Assembly: GCA_947307505.1 (NCBI GenBank)
Contig: CAMZJG010000009.1
Location: forward strand, 1-12,948
Source: an uncultured Clostridia bacterium
GTDB lineage: Bacteria > Bacillota_A > Clostridia > Oscillospirales > Oscillospiraceae
Length of the DNA stretch: 12,948 nt
Direction: 5' to 3'
The notes under the pieces were generated by a model that did no database searches, was not told the origin of the DNA, and was given only the letters and a program-made list of their open reading frames with translations. This document shows positions 8,237 through 12,948 of this stretch, one piece after another (the first letter of the stretch is position 1; each line of letters begins with the position of its first letter). Made by a program: the position numbers and the translations under genes.

Positions 8237-10065
8237 ATCCCGCAGCCATCATCTTCTCCCTGCTCACCGCGGCGGCGGCCATCCTTTTCCTGTGGCGGGG
8301 CTGGAACGGCCGCCCCGCCCGGCTGGAACCCGGCTGGGACAGGGACGGGCTGGAAGCGGAGCTGATTTGTTTCCATACCCCCACTCCCCTCACCCGGCGG
8401 GATCTGCTGCCCATGCTGGTGATCACCGCCGCTTATGCCGCCGTGGCCTTCTGGGGCCTGGGGGACCGGCAGAGTCCCGTGGAGTGGCAGCGCTTCGACC
8501 GGTCCGGGTCCCAGGCGGTCGTAACCCTGGCGCAGGAAGCGGAACCCGGCCGGATCGCCTATTTCACCGGACCGGATGCGGGCACCTACCGGCTGGAGGG
8601 CAGCCCGGACGGGCAGGAATGGACCCTGCTGGGAGAGCTGGACCAGACTTATGCCCAGGTGCTCCGGTGGAAGGATCTGGAGCCCGAAGAGACCGTATCG
8701 GTGAAATATCTCCGCATCCGGGCCAATGCCGGTCCCCTTCACCTGGGAGAGCTCGCGGTGTGGGACCGGGAAGGCCGACGGCTCGCTTTCGCTGAAACCA
8801 CGCCCCTGACGGACGAGCAGGACCTGGTGCCGGAGCGGTTCAGCTATCTCAACGGCACCTACTTCGACGAGATCTACCATGCCCGCACCGCCTGGGAGCA
8901 CATTGAAGGGGTGTGGCCCTACGAGATCACCCATCCCCCCCTGGGGAAGATCCTCATCGGAGTCGGTATCCGGCTTTTCGGCATGACCCCCTTCGGCTGG
9001 CGCTTTATCGGCGTCCTTTTCGGCATCCTGATGCTCCCCATCCTCTTCATCTTCCTGAAAAACATGACGGGCAGCACCCGGGTCTCCTCCTGCATGACGG
9101 CGGTGTTTGCCTTCGACTTCATGCATTACACCCAGACCCGCATCGCCACCATCGATACCTACAGCGTGTTTTTCATCCTGCTCATGTACTACTTCTTCTA
9201 CCGATACTTCACGCTCCCCTGGAACGCACCGGTAAAGAAAGGACTGCGCTGGCTCTTCCTCAGCGGCCTGTTCTTCGGCCTGGGGGCCGCCTCCAAGTGG
9301 ACCGTGGTCTTCGGCGGCATCGGCCTGGCGATGCTCTGGTGCGTACGCCTGGGCATGTGCCTGCGCTGGCGGCGGGTGAACGGGGTGCGGGACAGCCTGA
9401 ACGACTACGTGGTGCCCACGGTGCTCTGGAGCATCCTTTTCTTCGTCCTCGTTCCCGTAACGGTCTATGTCCTGGCCTATATCCCCTACGCCAAACCCAA
9501 AGGGGTAAACAGCATTTTCAGTCTGGACTATTTGCAGATAGTGTGGGATAATGCAAATTACATGCTGAACTACCACGGGAAGCTGGACGCCACCCATCCC
9601 TACCAGTCCGCCTGGTATATGTGGATCCTGGACCTGCGGCCCATCCTCTACTATCTGGAATATGACGGGGATCTCCGTTCCGCCTTCGCGGCCTTCGGCA
9701 ATCCCCTGTTCTGGTGGACGGGGCTGGGCGCCGTGATCTGCCTGGCCGTAAAAGCGGTGCGGGGAGACCGGCTGGCCCTGGTGCCCCTGCTGGGCTGGAT
9801 CGCCTGTCTGGCTCCCTGGATCGGGGTCACCCGCTGCGCCTTTATCTACCATTATTTCCCCTGCACCCCCTTCCTGGCCCTGGCTCTGGGCCGACTGGGG
9901 GCGGATCTGGAAAACCGGCGGCCGGAGAGCCGCTGGACCCTGGCCCTGGCAGGGGGATGCCTGCTTCTCTTCGCCCTGTTCTATCCGGTGCTCAGCGGCA
10001 TGATCGCCCCCGCCTGGTATGAACACGGCCTGCTCCGCTGGTTCGGAGGCCTGTGGCCCTTCTGA
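8233..10065 (+). CDS. PMT-family (GT39-like) membrane glycosyltransferase with discoidin-like ectodomain
   Basis: A 610-aa polytopic membrane protein, predicted to move a sugar (classically mannose) from a lipid-phosphate carrier to an acceptor on the outer face of the membrane. Residues 4-21 and 59-76 are hydrophobic segments; further membrane segments run from about 237 to 590, giving roughly 11-13 helices. The PMT acidic pair is Asp212-Glu213 in YFDEIYHART, followed by EITHPPLGK (231-239). A later conserved PMT block is HGKLDATHPYQSAWYMW (448-464) with LRPILYY (468-474). Residues about 84-188 form a soluble beta-rich domain resembling F5/8 type C (discoidin): RFDRSG, YRLEGSPDGQEW, VKYLRIRANAG and LGELAVWDREG. 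It sits between the second helix and the DE motif, so outside the cell. The start at 8233 overlaps the upstream stop (ATGA); no clear ribosome site is seen, so translational coupling is likely. An upstream in-frame ATG at 8044 lies inside the previous gene and is rejected. Sugar and acceptor cannot be read from sequence. Confidence 0.87.
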   Translation: MNPAAIIFSLLTAAAAILFLWRGWNGRPARLEPGWDRDGLEAELICFHTPTPLTRRDLLPMLVITAAYAAVAFWGLGDRQSPVEWQRFDRSGSQAVVTLAQEAEPGRIAYFTGPDAGTYRLEGSPDGQEWTLLGELDQTYAQVLRWKDLEPEETVSVKYLRIRANAGPLHLGELAVWDREGRRLAFAETTPLTDEQDLVPERFSYLNGTYFDEIYHARTAWEHIEGVWPYEITHPPLGKILIGVGIRLFGMTPFGWRFIGVLFGILMLPILFIFLKNMTGSTRVSSCMTAVFAFDFMHYTQTRIATIDTYSVFFILLMYYFFYRYFTLPWNAPVKKGLRWLFLSGLFFGLGAASKWTVVFGGIGLAMLWCVRLGMCLRWRRVNGVRDSLNDYVVPTVLWSILFFVLVPVTVYVLAYIPYAKPKGVNSIFSLDYLQIVWDNANYMLNYHGKLDATHPYQSAWYMWILDLRPILYYLEYDGDLRSAFAAFGNPLFWWTGLGAVICLAVKAVRGDRLALVPLLGWIACLAPWIGVTRCAFIYHYFPCTPFLALALGRLGADLENRRPESRWTLALAGGCLLLFALFYPVLSGMIAPAWYEHGLLRWFGGLWPF

Positions 10066-10105
10066 TGGAAGCGGATCAAACCCTTGGTTTTGTGAGTGTG
10101 AAAGT

Positions 10106-11764
10106 ATGAAAAAACTCGGCATACGGCTGCCGGCCCTGCTGCTGGTCCTGATCCTCACCGCCTCCCTGTTTTCCGCCGGGGCGGCGGGGACCAGCTATAC
10201 CGTTTCAGGCCCTTACGGGGAGAGCGTGTTCTATGAGAACCTGAAAGCCCTCACCCTCACGGGGGATTACCGGACGGATCTGGTGAACGTGGCCCTCACC
10301 CAGGTGGGCTACCACGAGGGGGCCAACAGCCGGGAGCGGCATGGGAACAACCTGTACTCCGACGGGAACTATACGGAATACGGCTATTTCGCCCAGCTGG
10401 ACGGCTACGCCTGGTGCGCCATGTTCATCTCCTGGTGCGCCCGGCAGGCCAGGATCCCCGGCAGCCTGATCCAGAACTCCAACGTGGCCCGGGCCTATTC
10501 CTTCGGCCTGCCCTTCTACACCCCGGATACGTACAGTCCCCGCACCGGCGATATCGTCTTTTTCGCGGAAAAGGGCCATGTCTGGGACCATGTGGGCATC
10601 GTCCTGGGCATCCGGGAGGGATGGGTTTACACCATCGAGGGCAACGCCCGGAACGCGGTGCGCATCAAGCGGTATGAAATGGATGACGAATATATCCGGG
10701 GCTACGGGGTCTACGACCAGTCCGATCCCGTGGAGGACCTGGTGCAGCGGAAACGGCTCTACCTCCTGTATTACGACCTGAACGGGGGCGAAGGCAAGCG
10801 GACGGACCAGGTGGCCATGGAGGGGAACATCATCAGCCTCTACCCCAACGAGCCGGACGAGCCCAACCCGGATTCCGACGAGGAGCCGGAAAACTCCCAC
10901 TGGTGCTGGAAAGAGGGCTGCGACTTCGAGGGCTGGTACATGCGGCGCATTTCCGACGGGAAATGGCTCACGGAGGCCGACGGCTGGCAGGACAACCGGA
11001 GCATCCGGGAAAACGGCTGCGCCCGCAGGGTCTTCGGGGACGGGGAAGGATTCACCATGGATGAGACCTGGTCCGAGGAGGACTTCGGCGGGTTTACCCT
11101 CTACGCTGTGTGGCGGAATCAGGAGACCGGGGAACGGGAAGAGGAAAGCGCCTACATCGTGCGCTGCGACAGCCAGGGCTGGGGCAACCCCTTCCGGGAT
11201 CTTTCGGAGGACAGCGTCTATTACGCCCCGGTGAAGCGCCTGATCCAGCGCGGCCTGGTGAACGGCATTTCGGACAACCGGTTCGGCTCCGGTTCCACCC
11301 TGACTTTGGCCCAGTTCCTGGCCCTGCTCCACCGCTCTGCCGGTTCCCCTGCGGCAGTAAACGCCCCCCTGCCCTATGAGGACGTCAAGCCGGAAGCCTG
11401 GTACTATGCCGCCGTGAACTGGGCCTGGCAGACGGGCTGCATCCCCGAAAAGGCTTATCTCCACCCCAACACCCCGCTCTCCCGGGGAGAATTCCTCAAC
11501 TGGCTGTACACCTGCGCCGTGAATGCCGGAAAATCCGATCCCGTTCCGGAGTGGGACGAGGATCTGGTCCAGTTCCGGTCTCTGCTGGCAAATCGGGAGG
11601 TCAATTCCAGCTCGGCCACCCCGGAAGCCCTGGCCTGGGCGCAGCGGAACGGCCTGCTCCGGGACTGGGGCGTATCCCTTTCCGACCTGCTGGTCCGGAA
11701 CCGGATCACCCGGCTGGAGGCCATCGGCCTTCTGGCCTTTTACATTGACCGGAACGTGAAATAA
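10106..11764 (+). CDS. Secreted CHAP-domain protein with B-repeat and SLH surface anchors
   Basis: A 552-aa exported protein. Residues 1-27 are a signal peptide (MKKLGIR, hydrophobic core, then SAGAA). A CHAP / NlpC-P60-like cysteine peptidase or amidase domain spans about 55-203: Cys104 in YAWCAMFISWCA, His162 in WDHVGIVLG, and IEGN (177-180) supplying the polar third residue. Such domains cut peptidoglycan peptide or amide bonds. Residues about 217-337 look like an InlB B-repeat / Flg_new domain (YYDLNGGEG, FEGWY, FTLYAVW) with an acidic insert at 247-262. SLH repeats follow: 361-410 (FRDLSEDSVYYAPVKRLIQRG), 421-470 (YEDVKPEAWYYAAVNWAWQTG) and a degenerate third at about 483-548. SLH repeats usually bind pyruvylated secondary wall polymer, so the protein should sit on the cell surface. 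The gene begins 40 bp after the glycosyltransferase gene with only a poor ribosome site; the ATG at 10106 is chosen because it starts the signal peptide. Substrate is unproven. Confidence 0.88.
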   Translation: MKKLGIRLPALLLVLILTASLFSAGAAGTSYTVSGPYGESVFYENLKALTLTGDYRTDLVNVALTQVGYHEGANSRERHGNNLYSDGNYTEYGYFAQLDGYAWCAMFISWCARQARIPGSLIQNSNVARAYSFGLPFYTPDTYSPRTGDIVFFAEKGHVWDHVGIVLGIREGWVYTIEGNARNAVRIKRYEMDDEYIRGYGVYDQSDPVEDLVQRKRLYLLYYDLNGGEGKRTDQVAMEGNIISLYPNEPDEPNPDSDEEPENSHWCWKEGCDFEGWYMRRISDGKWLTEADGWQDNRSIRENGCARRVFGDGEGFTMDETWSEEDFGGFTLYAVWRNQETGEREEESAYIVRCDSQGWGNPFRDLSEDSVYYAPVKRLIQRGLVNGISDNRFGSGSTLTLAQFLALLHRSAGSPAAVNAPLPYEDVKPEAWYYAAVNWAWQTGCIPEKAYLHPNTPLSRGEFLNWLYTCAVNAGKSDPVPEWDEDLVQFRSLLANREVNSSSATPEALAWAQRNGLLRDWGVSLSDLLVRNRITRLEAIGLLAFYIDRNVK

Positions 11765-11798
11765 ATAAAAGCAAACCAAAATTCAACATATGACAACG

Positions 11799-11805
11799 AA
11801 AGGAG
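11799..11805 (+). promoter_or_regulatory. Strong ribosome binding site of the flavoprotein gene
   Basis: AAAGGAG is 8 nt upstream of the ATG at 11814, in an A-rich, unstructured leader (11765-11813) that contrasts with the GC-rich surroundings. It fixes the start of the last gene. The 49-bp gap shows no terminator hairpin for the upstream operon and no convincing promoter, so it is unclear whether the flavoprotein is read through from upstream or has its own promoter. Confidence 0.8.
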
Positions 11806-11813
11806 CTACATCC

Positions 11814-12948
11814 ATGCCGAATCTGGAACTGAAGTTCTACTCCTATCTCTCCCCCAAGAAGGGGTACAGCTGGGAGACGCCTCCCAAGCCCATTCCTGAG
11901 AGCGAGATCGCCGAGACCGTGAAGACCGAGGTGCTGGTCATCGGCGGCGGCATCAGCGGCCTGGCGGCCGGCGCCCGCTGCGTGGACAAGGGCCTGAAGG
12001 TCGTCTGCCTGGACAAGAATGAGAAGCTGCGTGCCCTGGCGGGCCAGATCGCCGCGGTGAACAGCCGGGTCATGGCGGAAAAGGGCATCGTCATCGACAA
12101 GAAGCAGCTGGCGGCGGACTGGCTGAAGATGAGCGGCAGCCGGGTACAGGAGGACCTGCTCTGGCTCTTCCTGAACCGGAGCGCCGAGGGCTTCCACTGG
12201 ATGCTGGACCTGGCGGGGGACTGCCTGGAGGTCGGCGTCTATGAGGCGTACAAGGGCCTGATGTTCAGCGAGTATCCCGGCACCCACCACATTTTCAAGA
12301 AGCGGGACAGCACCAAGTATAAAAACTTCGGCGGCGGCATGCTGGCCTGCGAGATCCTCCAGACCGAGCTGCTGGACAAGGGCGGCACCCTGCTCCGCAG
12401 CACCCAGGCCCTGTACCTGGAGAAGAACGACGCCGGACGGGTCACGGGCTGCGTCGCCAAGTGCGAGGACGGCAAGTATCGCCGGTACGAGGGCTCCCGG
12501 GCCGTTGTGGTGGCCACGGGCGACGCCTCCGAGGATAAGGAAATGATGGAGGCCTTCTGCCCCATCGGCCTCCGGGCCCCCTCCAAGTTCCCCCGGCCCG
12601 GCAACACCGGCGACGGCCAGAAGATGCTCTACTGGGCAGGCGCCGCCCTGGATAACCCGGAGTGGGCCCCCACCATCCACGCCCTCGGCGGCTGCGGCTT
12701 CCAGGGCTTCTTCCTCCATGTGAACCGGCTGGGCAAGCGGTTCATGAACGAGGACACCTGGATGCAGGCGAAATCCGTCCGCGTCCTCATGCAGCCCGGC
12801 GGAGACTTTGCCTTCAGCGTGTTTGACAGCAAGTATCTGGACGAGATGGCCGACCGCTTCAGCGAGCTGGGCGGCCAGGGCATGATGCCCCTGAGCGTGG
12901 TGGGCGACTCCTTCAACCGGGAGCGGATGGAGATGTCCATGAAGCGCT
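11814..12948 (+). CDS. FAD-dependent oxidoreductase, fumarate reductase / 3-ketosteroid dehydrogenase-like (partial)
   Basis: The first 378 codons are visible; the C-terminus lies past the right edge. The protein belongs to the FAD_binding_2 group (succinate dehydrogenase / fumarate reductase flavoprotein, urocanate reductase, ketosteroid dehydrogenase). A 38-residue N-terminal extension (SWETPPKPIPESEIAETVK at 19-37) precedes the dinucleotide fold VLVIGGGISGLAAG (40-53), with Asp67 at the usual ribose-binding acidic position. Other FAD-family blocks are VVVATGD (231-237) and GNTGDGQKM (263-271). GKRFMNED (307-314) matches the conserved GKRFxNE motif near the active site of fumarate-reductase-like enzymes. 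No signal peptide, Tat motif or N-terminal FMN-binding domain is present, so it should be a soluble cytoplasmic enzyme. Codon use is strongly biased (27 of 29 Lys codons are AAG; nearly all Gly are GGC), suggesting high expression. Start fixed by AAAGGAG at 11799-11805. The substrate cannot be inferred from the visible part; reduction of an enoate-type compound is a possibility only. Confidence 0.88.
   Translation, partial: MPNLELKFYSYLSPKKGYSWETPPKPIPESEIAETVKTEVLVIGGGISGLAAGARCVDKGLKVVCLDKNEKLRALAGQIAAVNSRVMAEKGIVIDKKQLAADWLKMSGSRVQEDLLWLFLNRSAEGFHWMLDLAGDCLEVGVYEAYKGLMFSEYPGTHHIFKKRDSTKYKNFGGGMLACEILQTELLDKGGTLLRSTQALYLEKNDAGRVTGCVAKCEDGKYRRYEGSRAVVVATGDASEDKEMMEAFCPIGLRAPSKFPRPGNTGDGQKMLYWAGAALDNPEWAPTIHALGGCGFQGFFLHVNRLGKRFMNEDTWMQAKSVRVLMQPGGDFAFSVFDSKYLDEMADRFSELGGQGMMPLSVVGDSFNRERMEMSMKR

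Noticed and set aside
10019..10105. An upstream in-frame start for the SLH protein
   Set aside because: It would overlap the glycosyltransferase C-terminus and bury the signal peptide behind 29 residues; the ATG at 10106 begins a standard signal peptide.
8170..10158. A 662-codon minus-strand open frame opposite the glycosyltransferase gene, and similar ones at 6253-7464 and 10205-11779
   Set aside because: All are antisense shadows without ribosome sites or recognisable domains; the plus-strand frames carry clear family motifs.
11745..11773. A possible promoter for the flavoprotein gene with TTGACC at 11745-11750
   Set aside because: The -35 match is good, but no -10-like hexamer lies 16-18 bp downstream; TAAATA at 11762-11767 is only 11 bp away. 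A promoter may exist, but this one cannot be supported.
11765..11813. A transcription terminator after the SLH protein gene
   Set aside because: The 49-bp gap is A-rich with no GC stem followed by a T-run, so an intrinsic terminator is not supported.

Overview
The window is GC-rich chromosomal DNA with dense, tightly packed genes. It reads as a member of the Firmicutes (Bacillota), most likely a gut-type Clostridia relative of the Oscillospiraceae. The reasons are an AddAB-type recombination nuclease instead of RecBCD, strong GGAGG-type ribosome sites, a surface protein with S-layer-homology (SLH) repeats, and a soluble fumarate-reductase-like flavoprotein of a kind common in anaerobic gut bacteria. 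The taxonomic placement is inference. I see no rRNA, tRNA, CRISPR array, insertion sequence, phage gene or attachment site.

Layout. At the left edge, on the minus strand, lies the first 126 codons of glmS (1-379), cut by the window edge. A 238-bp divergent intergenic region (380-617) carries a near-consensus promoter for glmS and a plausible weaker one for addB. From 618 to 11764 five plus-strand genes run head to tail and probably form one transcription unit: addB, addA, a stand-alone homocysteine S-methyltransferase domain protein, a membrane glycosyltransferase of the protein-mannosyltransferase (PMT) type with an inserted discoidin-like ectodomain, and an exported CHAP / B-repeat / SLH cell-surface protein. 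Junctions are an 8-bp overlap, a 4-bp gap, a 4-bp overlap and a 40-bp gap. After 49 bp begins an FAD-dependent oxidoreductase (11814 to the right edge, incomplete), with its own strong ribosome site and a codon usage suggesting high expression.

How the genes work together. addB and addA encode the two subunits of the double-strand-break resection complex; both nuclease centres, all helicase motifs of AddA and the four iron-sulfur cysteines of AddB are present. The three following genes have no obvious functional tie to DNA repair. The methyltransferase resembles the N-terminal module of cobalamin-dependent methionine synthase (MetH) and would need a cobalamin or methyl-donor partner encoded elsewhere. 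The PMT-type enzyme and the SLH surface protein may be linked as glycosyltransferase and exported substrate, but this is inference from adjacency. glmS, which makes glucosamine-6-phosphate for cell-wall synthesis, is transcribed divergently and has no room for the glmS ribozyme found in many Firmicutes.

Overall this is a mostly ordinary housekeeping region. The points most worth a second look are the discoidin-PMT architecture next to the SLH protein, the orphan MetH-like domain in the addBA operon, and the flavoprotein with its distinct codon usage. I found no convincing evidence of an undescribed multi-gene system.
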